In this document: positions 11,331 through 23,300 of the stretch, one piece after another
How positions within the stretch are numbered: position 1 is the stretch's first letter
Layout: each line of letters begins with the position of its first letter
Assembly (NCBI GenBank): GCA_002633005.1
Contig: NMRA01000392.1
Location: 257,948 to 321,947 of the forward strand
Direction: 5' to 3'
DNA: 64,000 bases
Origin: Phoronis australis
Lineage: Eukaryota; Phoronida; Phoronidae
Translations under genes and position numbers: made by a program
Notes under the pieces: generated by a model
Told to the model about the DNA's origin: nothing
Database searches by the model: none
What the model saw: only the letters and a program-made list of their open reading frames with translations

Positions 11331-12590
11331 GCTGGCTTTCTACCTGTCAGTATGTACATTGATGATGCATCTTTTGTAAACACATAAATATATTTTGTGA
11401 ACTATACATTATTTGAAATGCATTCTTAGTTTTCACTTTAAAGAATATCGGATTACTGTGCTTTGTGTTATGACAGGGTCAAATGTTCTGGAAAGAAATT
11501 TGTACTGCCTGGGGAAAGAATCCCGTAGCCGCACACCTTGCCTACTAAAACCTGACAGTGACTGAAATTCTGCTTGAAGGTTTGAACACGGCCTTTCAAG
11601 AAGTATTCCCGTCTCTTGCAATGAACATTAATGTTCACTCCTGGGAGTATCTACATGTATTTGCATCGGCGTTTCCAACTAGCTGCTACCTGTGCTTTCG
11701 CATGGTAACGGCTAGTAGTACTTAAACTGTTTGTTGCCCCTGTAACCACGTTTACACTAGAGACAGCTGACCCAGGGCAGCTAACACTGAATGGCTGATT
11801 GGGTTCGAGTGTGTGTGTAAACATGACCAACATGGAGCACGTGACCGTGGCTTAGCCAATTTTTGACACCTTTTTGATATGTTAAGAGCGAGTTACACTA
11901 GATCAGTTGTTCCCAGTTAATTGCACATCTAAACACAACTTGGGGCAGGGTGGAAAGAGATCATCTTTCAATGCACTTGTGCAATAGGGTATGTTCTGGT
12001 GGGCTGCTGGTATTGCACATGGATTGGACATTTGCTATTGTTTTTGCGTTATCTTTGTGTAAGTGACTCATACTGATCTATTTTCCAATCTAATGTGTAA
12101 AGGCGACTGAATTGGAACAAGTCGCGCTATGACAACTGACACTGTGACAACTGTCTCTTATGTAAAAATGGCTTAATATATCAATTTAGGAAAATTCTAA
12201 CTGCAGTGTTTAAGCTATATTGATCTTTAGCATCTGATTCAAAATTAAACTGCAATGAAACATTAAGAAAATCAATGTTCTCCACATCTGAAAATGTAAA
12301 CAGGTCCCGCATGAAAACGCCAACAAACAATTGCTGGAAGCGCACGACTGTCAAGTTGTGCACACTAATTAACTTGCCTTATTTTTACTCACGTACTTCA
12401 ACAGTAATGCACAGAAATGCATATGTTAATAAATAACTGTGTGTTCAACTTTTTATTTTTAAGCAGGTGACAATGAACTTATTCACAAACATTTTTTATT
12501 CAATGGATTTTATAATGAAAGTCTATACATATGTGTTTTGAAACTGAAGAGTCCACATGTGGGTTTATTCACGGTTGTCGTAAACAGCTA
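11331..12590. other. Mostly unrecognised; possible worn MITE at 11740-12107
   Basis: CCACGTTTACACTAGAGAC (about 11745) and the inverse of AATGTGTAAAGGCGAC (about 12090-12105) are weakly inverted, which would suit a ~365-bp MITE. The match is short. Nothing else is recognised. Confidence 0.3.
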
Positions 12591-12905
12591 TGACGTCACA
12601 CCTGGGGGGGCACAGAACCTGCCATATTTGGCATTGTGTTGTATGCAGCCTCATTTCTTTCGCGTCGGATATTTTATTATTTTAATTGCCAATAGAAAAT
12701 TTTGCGTCGACGACTGCCACACCTTCGTCAGTTATTATAAAATAGTGGAATCACAAAAAATGGTAGCTAACCAGTTAGCTGGGGGTGCACGAGGTAGGGG
12801 CTGGAACTCGAGGACCACGCTATTAGCTTGATTACGCAAGATATCATGTGCTTTCAATGAGAGCACATGATTTTGGTGAGACATATGTTGAACTCTACCC
12901 ATACG
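12590..12905 (-). repeat. Dispersed repeat, partner at 44.4 kb
   Basis: The reverse complement of 12838-12900 matches 44425-44520 (shared AAAATCATGTGCTCTCATTG, then GATATCTYGC). Both have a TGACGTCA box nearby (12591 and 44415) but on the other side of variable sequence. The 97-codon frame over this area looks like chance. Confidence 0.5.
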
Positions 12906-13095
12906 TCCATTCACTTGTTGCCTGATGATGAGGCATGCAATATTGAAATATAGCTTAGTGTTTTAATTTGCTTCATTACAGTCTCTGATGATGTTTTGCT
13001 ACATCAGCTGCACACCTGAAGAAAGGAGATTAAAATTGTTTCAACACTTAGGATTGATTCTGTATCAAGCTTTCAAACAAAAATTTAGTTGTGTT

Positions 13096-13240
13096 TCAGG
13101 GGCAGCGCACATACATAAGGACCAGGGGGGCTATAGCCCACTTTTTTTTAGTGCTATGCTGCCCATGGTCTATAGGCGGTGTACCACAGAGGGCTGGGGT
13201 CTTTAGCCTCCTGCACTTTTTTCAGTGCTGCACCACCCAT
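13096..13240 (+). repeat. GGGCTATAGCCC-type dispersed repeat, copy 2
   Basis: Same two-half structure as 2525-2681: GGGGGGCTATAGCCCACTTT, then CATGGTCTATAGGCGGTG, then GGGCTGGGGTCTTTAGCC, then TTTTTTCAGTGCTGCACCAC. Overlapping ORFs are chance frames. Confidence 0.65.
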
Positions 13241-13384
13241 GTGTTTTCAACAAAGTTTTGTGTTAACGAAGGGCTGCTTTTGAACTATACTTATTTTGTA
13301 CTAAAGATAGTTGTTAGAATTGTCATTTCTAATTTTCTAAAGCTGATTACCTAATGCTTCCAGTAGTAAGACCTGCAAATGTTA

Positions 13385-13450
13385 GGCGTGTTCAAACTAA
13401 GGCGGATTTAGGGGGGCCCAGGCCCCCCTAAATCCGCCTTTGAACACGCC
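13385..13450. repeat. GC-rich hairpin at an hAT-like element end
   Basis: Bases 13399-13418 and 13421-13440 are an exact 20-bp inverted repeat with a 2-nt loop (CA). The stem continues as GGCGTGTTCAAA (13385-13396) against 13439-13450, with a 4-nt CTAA bulge on the left arm. Compared with the related end at 19911, the right arm is an extra, inverted copy of the element tip plus its outside flank. Confidence 0.85.
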
Positions 13451-14355
13451 CCCTTGGCTGCCGCTAAAGATAAGACAGCAAGAGCGTAGGGAAATATTGA
13501 GTTTATTAATTAACCCGGGTAATTAAAATTATACGGATGAAACAAGATTTAAATGTGTGCAGTTTTAGTGTTTGGGGGAGGCTCAGATCCAATTTCAAGT
13601 GTTAAATTCGGAACACGGCGCATTCGTAACGGAACTATGGCTAAGTATAGGCTCGCCGCGATATCCCAGGCAACCGGCAATGGCGCTGCGCACTACGACT
13701 CCGTTTCCGTCGTCTGCTCCACTGTCGGTACAATGAAGAAAATTTACTTCATTTTTTAAAGAAAATGGAACCTGAGTGACGATGAAAAAACAGAAGCTGT
13801 TGGTAAGATGTGAATTTTAATCGAAGCCTTAGTGAATCACTCAGAAACTCATAATTTTCTCTTTCTCAAACCTTAACTTAAGACGATTTCCAAAGCAATC
13901 CCGTCATTATTGCCAACACGAAAAACGGATTTGGTCTTTTGGGCATTTGAATACTATTTTAAATACAACAAATTTGTTAAGAACCGATTGCACAAAATAT
14001 AAAACGTGTAATAAGCATTACAAAAAGAAGTAGGTCTTTATGAAATCAGTAGCTAAGTCGTGGTGTGGTAAAGCACGCGCCCTCTGTACGTCAGGTCATG
14101 AGTTGGAGTCTTTGGTTCTTGCAGTTTTTCCTGTTTGACACGTTCTCTGTTTTTTTATTTGCCTTTTTTCTTAGATAATACTTCAGGAATCAAAGAAAAT
14201 GCTTGATTTTTAGAGGAAAGAACAGAAAAATTTCCTGGGTGGGAGGGGACCTCCCCCATTCGGTGCTATGCGCATCTACAATCGTGGTTTGCGCAAATGC
14301 TTATTGGCGGACAAAACGTTGGGCCTCCCCTTGTGATATCCTAGATCCGCCACTG
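13397..14355. mobile_element. hAT-like TIR element (degenerate)
   Basis: The right end (inverted) reads CAGTGGCGGATCTAGGAT and the left reads CTAAGGCGGATTTAGGGGGG, the CAGTGGCGGATYTAGG-type terminus common in hAT-like elements. The flanks GTGTTCAA and GTGTTTTA share five of eight bases, so an 8-bp duplication is only suggested. Interior bases after the hairpin match 19930-20000 (CTTGRCTGCCGC, GGAAATAYTGAGTT). No transposase motif is visible; frames in 13553-13759 are chance. Confidence 0.5.
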
Positions 14356-14689
14356 GTGTTTTATGACATCTGCATCTAGTCCAAAGCTGAGCTCTTTAAT
14401 TTATAGACTAAAGTATTCTTAATCTTTGTTTTTGCCACCGTATTGTTTACTAACTCCGGTGAAGAATTGTAGTATGTAACAACATAAACGAAAAGCAGCA
14501 GTGTCCATCTGCTTGATTCTTCCAAGGGGTTGATCATCCTTTGCAAGTGTGTATCCTTAAACTGTGTTCTAATAATATTGGGCATGTAAATGGGAAGCAG
14601 AGTTATCCTGACCACCCATCCTCTGAGCTAGAGGCTCAGGTGGGTATCTTGTAGCCAGTCGTCCAACCTTTTGTTGTTATGCAGTGCAG

Positions 14690-15235
14690 TCTACGGTCGG
14701 TTTCTCATTAGATGAACTGTGTTTTACCGAAGCTTCCCTGAAACTTCGCTTACCTCTGTGACTCCACCGGGATATCGAAGTTATCACTCTGACAACAGAC
14801 AACGCAGTTCATTCGTACTGTCAAACAAGGCTAACTGAAAATTGTTCGCCTGCCATGTACGAGTGTTTTTAAAAATGATCAGTGTCATTCTTCATCAGAT
14901 ATGCTTTCTTTAATTTATTTACCTCTGTCTATTGAGAGCATGTCGGCTTTGCTACAATAACAAAGAACACATTTTGCGAATCTCTCGTTATGGTATGTCA
15001 TTGCTGTGACCTCTACCAATAACTTCGACGAAACTTTACTTTTAGTGTTCCCACTACACCAAAGCTTCACTTTTAATGTTTTTATCCCACCGAAACTTTA
15101 GTCAGTACTGAAGCTTCACTTTTGAATCTTGTTTTAAACGAAGATTAGCTTGCAGATTAACTACTGGCGTTAACCTTTCTCACTTACCAAACCTTTGGTA
15201 AAAGCGAAGTTTCGTTTCTAACGGGAAAGCGACTG
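14690..15235. mobile_element. Worn TIR element with CGAAGCTTC-type subrepeats
   Basis: The ends ACGGTCGGTTTCTCATTAGA (14693) and the inverse of GTTTCTAACGGGAAAGCGAC (15215-15234) are imperfectly inverted. Many ACCGAAGCTTC/AACTTCG words lie inside, in the style of the 9-10 kb MITEs. No ORF and no clean target duplication. Confidence 0.45.
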
Positions 15236-15297
15236 ATAAAAAATCTCAACAGTGGAAACCTTGCTTTGCTCCCGAGTTTGCATCAGATATCTTGTTA

Positions 15298-16566
15298 CCC
15301 GGATTTTCCGTAGATAAGCCCACCTGATGAAACGCCTCCAGGCGTTTATTCAGAAAATTATGTCGCATAAACTCCCATGGGCATTTATTTGGGGTTAAAC
15401 TTTTGGTATGAAGTGTTCATATAGTGGGGCCATTTATTCGGTAAATGTTCTCTGAAAAGTCACTCAGCGTCAAATTTTAGCCACAAATTCAGTTTTGAGG
15501 AGCATTTTTATGCGCCCACATATTTATATGTGAACGCATTATTCCGTCATCTCTGTCCGGGCGTCCGTCTGTTCGACGTCCGTCAGCCATCTGGCGTCCA
15601 TTGCTCTATCTCCAAAACCCATTGACGGGTGTTCATGAAATTTTGCACGTCATGCGTTTATTTCATGGATGGTACAGCGAACTTTCGGACGGGTCTGACT
15701 ACCGGTGTGTCCCCTAGTGGCAATTAGTTTTTTACATTTACCTCTGTATCTTCAAAGATCCTGAACGGATTTTCGTAAAATTTTAGTATAGGCTGCTATT
15801 AGTGAGATGACGCTCTCCTCCAGTTTTCGAATGGAATCGAGGTAATTTGCGCCACCCAATGACCATTTTTGCTGTTTTTGAGTCCACCCTCTGTCAACCA
15901 AACCATTCTAAGGATGATTTTAAAAATTGGCGTATATGTTCTCAGTGTGAAGAGGATGGTTGACGAGAACAACTTTGACTCAACTGTGGCACCTCCTAGT
16001 GGTAGTTTTGTTTTGCACCCATAGCTATCTCCTAAAGCCGTTGCAGGATCTTTATTAAATTTAGTATGTGTATTTATATGAAGCTAACAACAGGCAACGC
16101 CTTTAGGCAGATCCAACGTTGCCCCCCTAGTGGCAATTTTTTTTCATTTTCTTTTGTTTCTCTGAAGTTCCTTGACAGATTTTTAATGAAATTTGGCAAA
16201 TAACTTTCTGTTAAAGAAGCGACGACATGTTTCCATTTCGGATGGATTGGACGTTTTTGTGCCAGCTAAACCCCTACCCAATAGAAACATCCCGTTTGCA
16301 TTGGTGGGCGAATTTCAACACTCTGCATGCTCTTTTTCATTTATAAAAACAAACAAGGTGTTGGCGAACTATGTATTTATTGACTTAAAATTAAAAGAAC
16401 AGTTTCATGCAAAAATAAAATTCATATCGGGTGAGGTTATGATTTTCTGTTTACACACTCCACCTTTCCAAATAAACACCCAGGCATTCATTTGGTGTTA
16501 CTGAAATGCCTGGAAATTTCCATTTTTCGAATACATGCCCATGGGCTTATCTACGGAAAACCTCGG
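15298..16566. mobile_element. TA-flanked TIR element carrying module repeats
   Basis: TA (15296-15297 and 16567-16568) flanks ends CCCGGATTTTCCG and CCGAGGTTTTCCG (inverted), followed by a perfectly shared TTTTCCGTAGATAAGCCCA. Subterminal GGGCATTTATTTGG/CCAGGCGTTTATT-type words repeat near both ends. The interior (15510-16350) is a module repeat. The TA target is typical of Tc1/mariner-type mobilisation, though no transposase is present. Confidence 0.75.
15513..16350 (+). repeat. Module repeat with four CTAGTGGC-like boxes
   Basis: Starts with CCCACATATTTATATGTG, a short palindrome shared with 19006, then a CGTCCGTCYG-rich stretch and TGCTCTATCTCCAAAACC. Core boxes at 15715, 15857, 15997 and 16128 are spaced 142, 140 and 131 bp. 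The 103-codon frame at 16193-16504 crosses the repeat and the TIR and is not a gene. Confidence 0.7.
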
Positions 16567-16609
16567 TACCTATGACTGACTTTTTTGGTTTATACTTGAA
16601 TATTAGGCC

Positions 16610-17100
16610 ATGACACTATAACCGTTTATGATAACAGTGTACATGACTGGAGAATTTCTCACTTACACTGATCACCCCTCAGATTCCCCCAGCCCCAGAC
16701 AACTTTTATGATCACTATTCAACACACCCTTTGTTTTGATGTAGGTCTGAGCTAATGAAGAGGAAAGGTACTATACAATTATGTACACTGCTGTCTCAAC
16801 AGTGATGGTTGTCATTATACCCAAATATATTGGTTTTCTATGGCATTTGCTCTGTCAGTTATAGCTTGCAACTGTGGAGAGTAATTTTAACTTGGTATAT
16901 TTTGAATATAACAAAATGACTAAAAAAATTTGTGTTTTGAAAATTCAGTTGTATGTACAGGCAGAGACAGTTACCACAGTTTATGGTCGGGTAATTACCA
17001 GTACTCTTAATTGTTGCTGGCACCAGACAATGCAGTCATCACAACTGTGTCGGACTCTGGCACCACGCTCTCTTTGATCTTGGTAAAAGCTGCTCAGAAG
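16610..17100 (+). repeat. R-family copy 2
   Basis: Bases 16640-16860 match 30270-30440 directly, and 900-1023 plus 2417-2490 as reverse complement. Bases 16990-17130 match 30990-31180 in reverse complement (GAGCGTGGYGCCAG, CAGTTGTGATGA). It acts as the empty-site reference for the 1024-2416 insertion. Confidence 0.65.
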
Positions 17101-17183
17101 GATGAGCTATGAAAATAATCTTTAGAAATGTGTGATTTCCTAGTAAGCCTATTATTCATGGTATGTACCCATGTTTTATCCAG

Positions 17184-17336
17184 GTGCCTGAAGCTGTGAT
17201 GATGGTTCTCAGATATCCATCTTATGTTAACACAACTCAAATCACCATGTGGCTCAACTGTCCACCTTCTGCTGACACAACCCAGGTCACATTATGGCTA
17301 AGGAACCAGCTGTCTGAAAGGGACACCTCTATCAAG
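17184..17336 (+). CDS. Candidate internal coding exon, function unknown
   Basis: This is an open 153-nt stretch (51 codons, phase 0 at both edges), preceded by TGTTTTATCCAG, an acceptor-like site, and followed by AAG|GTTGTT, a weak donor. Codon choice is more gene-like than the surroundings. Residues 17-24 (TTQITMWL) recur as TTQVTLWL at 32-39, giving a 15-residue internal duplication. I do not recognise the family. If not spliced, the frame ends in VV-stop at 17343-17345, so it could be a terminal exon. It directly follows R copy 2, so a repeat-derived origin is possible. Confidence 0.35.
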
Positions 17337-17345
17337 GTTGTTTGA

Positions 17346-18990
17346 ATTGGATGGACACCTGTTTCTATTCTACCTGGTCAATGGAGTGGACCCTAAAGGT
17401 TAGCAATAAGTTAGAAGGAATGTTACAAGGTTGTTTGTAAACTTTAAACTGTTACTTGGCTTTGTAGATGGAGTATGGTAAAGTCGCACGATTTTCAGAC
17501 GGCCCGTCATTTTCGACCAAGAATAAATATTTCCGAAATAAGTTTTTCATAAGTAAAGGATTATGGTAAAAAAATCTTTCCTTTTTTCTGTTCCTCATTT
17601 AATTACGTAATATGTTTGTAAAAACATGTAAAAAATTTTAATTCAAAATTTGTGGAACAGCATTTAATATTTAGGTATTCAATTGTATTAAAAATCACTT
17701 TGGCATTTCCCAATTTTTTTGTGGGGACAGTTACTATCAGACCTTTTCTAAAAGGTATTTAGTCAAGGCATTGTGACTAAATGCCACCCTCATACCACTT
17801 TAATGGTTTTTTTGTTTGATTTGCATTTACATGCTCCAAAAAAATAGTGAACTTAAATAAATAAACCTTTGTAGGTTTGTTTGAAGTTTTATATTGAGAT
17901 TATGTGAAATTTCATGCATGTCTGTTGTCACTATCATGAAATTATGAGCTGAGAAAATAGGTTTGAGGTATACGGTTGACATTCGTACACCTTTTGGGTA
18001 ACTTTCACGTAATGTAATAATGATCCAACATGCTCATTAGGAAAACGGGCCATTCAGTGGTATCTTGTCAGTAGTTGGACAATGCAGCTTCTCTAAATCA
18101 ACCAAGAAAAACTTCGGCATCACCAAAGTTGATATAAGCTCCTTTTGTTTTGTACAGGCAATTACTTTAAAAATTCCCAGATTTAGGACAGTGAAATAAT
18201 AAATATTCTGAACCTGTCCTAAATTTTAGAAATAGGCAATATTGGCTGTCCGAAATTCGAGAAATATAGGGTGTCCAAAATCTTAGAATTTATACACTCT
18301 GGTGCCGACAATGTTTCGATTTGCAGTTTTAGACCGTTTGATCAGCCGCGCTGATTTTTTATCGTTATTGCAGATAAGAAATTCACACGGTGTCCTCAAA
18401 AACATAAACAGCGATGTTACTGACTCTGAACACAATCGGCTTAATACCAAACTTTGTGATAGGAAATATAAATATTTGCAGAGTGAAACGCCTTGACTGA
18501 TTATTCGCAATAACCATTGGTGCTCAAAATTTTCACGTTAAACTGTCCGCAAATCAAACACAAGCAACGCAACTGCAGTATATTTTGTAAACCTGGTTCG
18601 TTTCTGGGGAAATGCGTGCTTCATACTTACGAGTCACCTGCCACTCAAATAGACATTGGCGAAACAGCGTTCCCACCAACGAGATACATGTAAATACGGT
18701 CCCTGCGGTCTTAGCTCGATTTCGTAGCCGTGCGTTTATTGGATTGTTATAGAATTGTTGCTTTATTCCGAAACATAGTAGGCCAGATCACAATTTAAAC
18801 GTGGTAGAGCCTACGTAGTTCTATTCGGAAAACACCAACCACTCGCAAGTGACTGCTCAAGTAGCCCGCTACAAGTGCGATAGCTTCGTCGACACAGATT
18901 GTCCCGATAATCTCGGCCCTTGCATTCCTGGTACTGTTATCCTGTGTTCACTCTGACCCGATAGTACTGCCTTCCGCTCATGAATAAATT
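17346..18990. other. Largely unrecognised AT-rich sequence
   Basis: Bases 17920-18010 resemble 22650-22760 (GAAATYAYGAGCTGAGAAAA, then GGYTTTGA), a short dispersed repeat. Around 18190-18300 the word TGTCC-AAATTTTAGAA is repeated. The 64-75-codon frames at 18283-18510 overlap on both strands and look like chance. Confidence 0.45.
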
Positions 18991-19002
18991 AAATTGATTA
19001 TG

Positions 19003-19465
19003 CACCCACATATTTATATGTGGACGCATTATGTCGTCATCTCTGCCGTCCGTCCAGCCGGTGTCCGTCCGGCATCCGCTGCTCTATCTCCAAAACCGTT
19101 TGACGTATAGTCATGAAATTTTGCACATGTGTTTCTTTCATAAATGGGAGGGCATGAGCGAACCTTTGGACGGATCTGACTACCGGTGTGCCCCCTAGTG
19201 GCAATTTTATCTTTTTACGTTTACCTCTGTATCTTCAAAGGTCCTCAACATATTTTCACAAAACTTGGTATATAGGCATCTATTAGTAAGGCGACAGTGT
19301 GGCCTTGTTTTCGGATGGATTGTACGTTTTTGCGTCATCTAGTGGCCATTTTTATGACACAAATAAACAACCCTAAAAGCACACCATTTGGGATACATTC
19401 GTCGGCGCATTTCAACACTCTTCGTTGCTCTTGTGTTTTGTATGCATTAAGCAGATTAGATCGAT
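19003..19465 (+). repeat. Module repeat copy (19 kb)
   Basis: Shares its start (CACCCACATATTTATATGTG) and body with 15513-16350. Core boxes at 19196 and 19340 are 144 bp apart. GTGCCCCCTAGTGG (19188-19201) fits the CTCF core consensus on the minus strand at all 14 positions. Truncated after the second box. Confidence 0.7.
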
Positions 19466-19910
19466 CTGCATTACGGCCCAGTTTTCAGTTTGCAAACCAC
19501 AAGCCATGGGTTAAACGATCCGTGACAGGGACTGGAGACGGGTGGAATCGGAGCATCTTTGAATAAAGATTAATAGGTTCACACACTGTTTTTGATGACT
19601 GCAAAATTTTTAACCTTGGTGCGAGAGCCCAAACCTTTTGTGTAGAACACACATGATAGGCTATTAAACAGAATGGCTGTAGCTCGCCCGGAGACATAAA
19701 GATATATTTACAACATGAACATTTTTAATGTATACTGCACTGCAAACTAGACATGGATATTTGCTTTTCACAAAGTTTGTTTCAACTTGACACTGAACAA
19801 AATTCCCGGCCACGAGGCCTAAAAATTCTCTTTGTGATTGAAAATGTCTCTCCAACGGTTCAAATCACCTGTGACCACAAAGGTGACAATTTGAAAAAGT
19901 ACAAAATCAT

Positions 19911-20347
19911 AGGGGGATTTAGGGGGGGCCCGCCCTCCTTGACTGCCGCAAGCAAATTAAACCAGCAAAACGTGAAGCGGGAGGAAATACTGAGTTCGAG
20001 CTAGGACCTGTAGCGGACGAGGGAGGGAACACACGTTCCGTTTTATTTTTTTAGTCCAACGACAGATTTCCTGAGCAGAAGGTATACATCCTCGTCGCCC
20101 GCAACTTCCGCGGCCACACAGGCACCTTTCCCCTCGGATATGAACGAGGCCTCTGAAGAAACATGATAACTATGCTTGTTTCAGGGGGATCCAGGACTTT
20201 GAGTTGGGGGGGGGGCAAGGCAGAATATTAGCCAGTATTTTGCCCGTCAGACATTCGCGCTCCTGAACTGCCAAATGGCCGGAATCTGGGAGAATTTTAG
20301 GGGGGGTTGTAGCATGGCCCCTTGGCTCCTCTCTAAATTCGCCACTG
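19911..20347. mobile_element. hAT-like terminal fragments
   Basis: AGGGGGATTTAGGGGGGGCC at 19911 matches the 13.4-kb end, with the same following CTTGACTGCCGC. A second start-like CAGGGGGATCCAGGA lies at about 20183, and TCTAAATTCGCCACTG closes at 20347. This may be one deleted element or two nested ends. No ORF. Confidence 0.45.
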
Positions 20348-23300
20348 TGTTCTGTCCAGTTAACTGAAATTGAGCTCTAAAACGAGGTTATGCTTTGGAC
20401 GAAAGAATTAAGTGTTTTAATTTTTAAATACAACTTGGTCGATATTGATATTTGAAAAATATACCGTCACACATAAAATAGACGTAATTTATTATTTAAA
20501 CCAAGAAAGCAGAATTGATGGTCGTGTAATTTTTTTTTCAATTGTGATCCTGGTTTTTTATCGTAATCAAAATATATATTTACATAACATTAAGTGTTAT
20601 TTCAGATCATTGACAAATCAACTGTTAGTCCCGGTAGTGCCTACCTCACCAGGACCTAGGCTATGCTTGAAGCAAATAAGCCTACTCTTGATCAACAAAT
20701 TAAACCAGATGTGACTAATTGCACATGACAGCAAAATGCTATAAGCCACTACTGTCAAATATATCTTCAAGTCGTCAACAATATGACCAGATGACCTGGT
20801 TCGTGTAGAAAGCACTTTTATTAAGAATTTATTAGAAGAAAGTTAACGTAACTCTGCATTCAGCATGATACCTAATCCTCAACACTACGATCGCCGCAAT
20901 TTGGTCATGTTTACTTTTCATGTTTTGAACCTAGTTTTCCGGAAAAAACTTATATCCTTTCATCAGACAACTCTTTGGTGCATTGACTTGTTCTTTAACT
21001 GTATTTTTCTACGTCTCTGTGGTTAATTATTGACACATTTTTTAAGATTTAATATTCATGTTGGACTCCAAAGACCGGCCATTTAACTCGCGCAATAAAA
21101 ATTTCTGCTTTGTTTATCGCAATGAGCCTCGCTTTGGATTTTAATGTTCGCCGCTTGAATTGGGTCTATATGTCCTAGTAAGGGCCACTTCCGATTTCTC
21201 AGAATTTCTAATTGAAACATCCATATCTGACTAAGAGGTTCCCTTCCTCGATTTCCATTCTTGCCATTTTAAGCCCACGGCGTTTTTAAATCCGAATGTT
21301 CACAATAGTTACTAGTGTCTTAAACTATACTCGTGTATATTACTGTTGAGGGTGCTTCATATTGGGGAACAATTGAGGTGCTGGATGTTAGGCCGGACTT
21401 GGTCATGCTTTTTGAGATGTTGAGGGTTGACACTTACTGTAATCGTATGAACATCCAGGGAGCTACATCAAATAAAATGTCGGAGGATTGTAGAAATGAG
21501 TAGATTTCTCTGAAGCTGACTGATACTTCTTCAGGGGAGTGAGTTGCCTACTTTTTGCCACTTTTAAGGAAGTCTCGGGTGGTGTAATTTGAGGGTTGGC
21601 TGTAAGCAAGGATTCATTTGGGATTTCAAAACTCAGGGCATTCAAAATGGGTTTCCTAATTTCTTAAGGAGTCTACAACCAAGGATGCGTGATTGCATTC
21701 GTATGATGCCAAGTGTAATTGCTGTTACAATTTATGTAACTAAAGGCATGGGTCTGCAGCAAAGGTTTTCATGTCTTACTAACATTTTTATTCTGGACAT
21801 ACCTGAAGAGCTGTGGTTAGCAATGACTCCATCAGTTTAGAGACACCATTTGCTTACATGTTAACTTAATTTGGTGTCCAAATGCTGGCTAAATAGGACA
21901 TCTTACTTGAAGGTGTCTGTCTGAATTTCAGTCAGGGCCCCAGTGCTAGATGAAGGCCTAATGGGAAGTCAGCAGGAGCACTTACGTAATAAAAATGAAA
22001 ATTTGGAAATTTCTTTTATGGGTGGTGAGCCCAACGATTTTGACTATTAGCTTCGGCGAGTATGGTAAATAAACACACTCCATATTTACTTAGTGGTCCT
22101 ATGTTTTAATTTTATTGTGCTGATAGTTGGGAGTCTCATGCAAATTCTTCAAGATTCATTAATTTGTTGAACAAAAACTTAAGGTAGGTGTATACACTTG
22201 TCAAATCTCCAGGTTCCTATATAAAATAAGTACGAAGGGGGTTTTAACTAGTTACAAATGACTCTGAAAGTGACAAAAATCAAAAAAGTTTTTTAGTAGT
22301 TTGTTTTTTTTAAAAAATCGCATTTTTTATTTTTCAAAAAATCCAATTTTACCTCGATTTTTTTTTCAAAATGCACAGGGATTATCATCAACTGTTTCCT
22401 TACGCAATTGTCTACTTATCCATACCAAATAATTATTGTACAAAATCATTATGATCTTCATTTTGTGGCTTTTTGCGTATGAGTTGGGGCAAGCACACCA
22501 CTTTCTGTCATTTGGTTACTTCCCGTCTAATAACTAAAAATCTGGTCCATGTATCAAACAACCCTGGCACGCGATTTTGCTTCAGTTCTAGAGGATTTCA
22601 AATTTGCAAATTTCGTAAAAATTGACCCCTGTGTTGCGGAAAAATAGGCTCGAGAATCTTGTCACTAACGTGAAATCACGAGCTGAGAAAAACGGCTTTG
22701 AAGTTAAGCCGGCATCAATTGCCACTTGAGGTCAAAATTCGTTCAGAATGCGCGGTCATTATGTTCCAATTTTTGTTGATGTACTAGAAATAAAGCTGAT
22801 ATTTACTTCATGTTTAGAAAATGTGACATACCTGTTTGTTTATAGCATAATTTTTATGATTTTTGCGAACTTGTGAAGCACGACAGACGACCAAAACAAA
22901 TATGGCTGTCACGTGGGCGTAGCGTAGGGTTGATCTATTGTCTGCTGTACTGTTGTGCGGACCACACATCATTAAAACCATGTGTTGATTGTTTATGTGA
23001 CTCATCTGAACTCTCCACTCAGTGTGGTAAAAGACACTCTAACTGTATTACATAGACCCATTTGTTAGTTGGCCTATTCCAATATTATATGTAGTTACCG
23101 TCTCTTCATCAACCAATATATGTGTTATATCAAATCGCCGCGTTACTGTCAACATAACGAGGATAAAGAACTACTTTCATCGTAATGGTTCAACATTTTC
23201 ACGTGCGTGTACTGCCAACATTTTGACCGAATGGACTTTGGGATGAGAAAATAGCACTTCCACTTAAAAAATCCCATGAGTTTGGCAACCTAGTTTCTCC

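Noticed and set aside
16193-16504. 103-codon plus-strand ORF
   Set aside because: Starts inside the module repeat and ends in the right subterminal region of the TA-flanked element.
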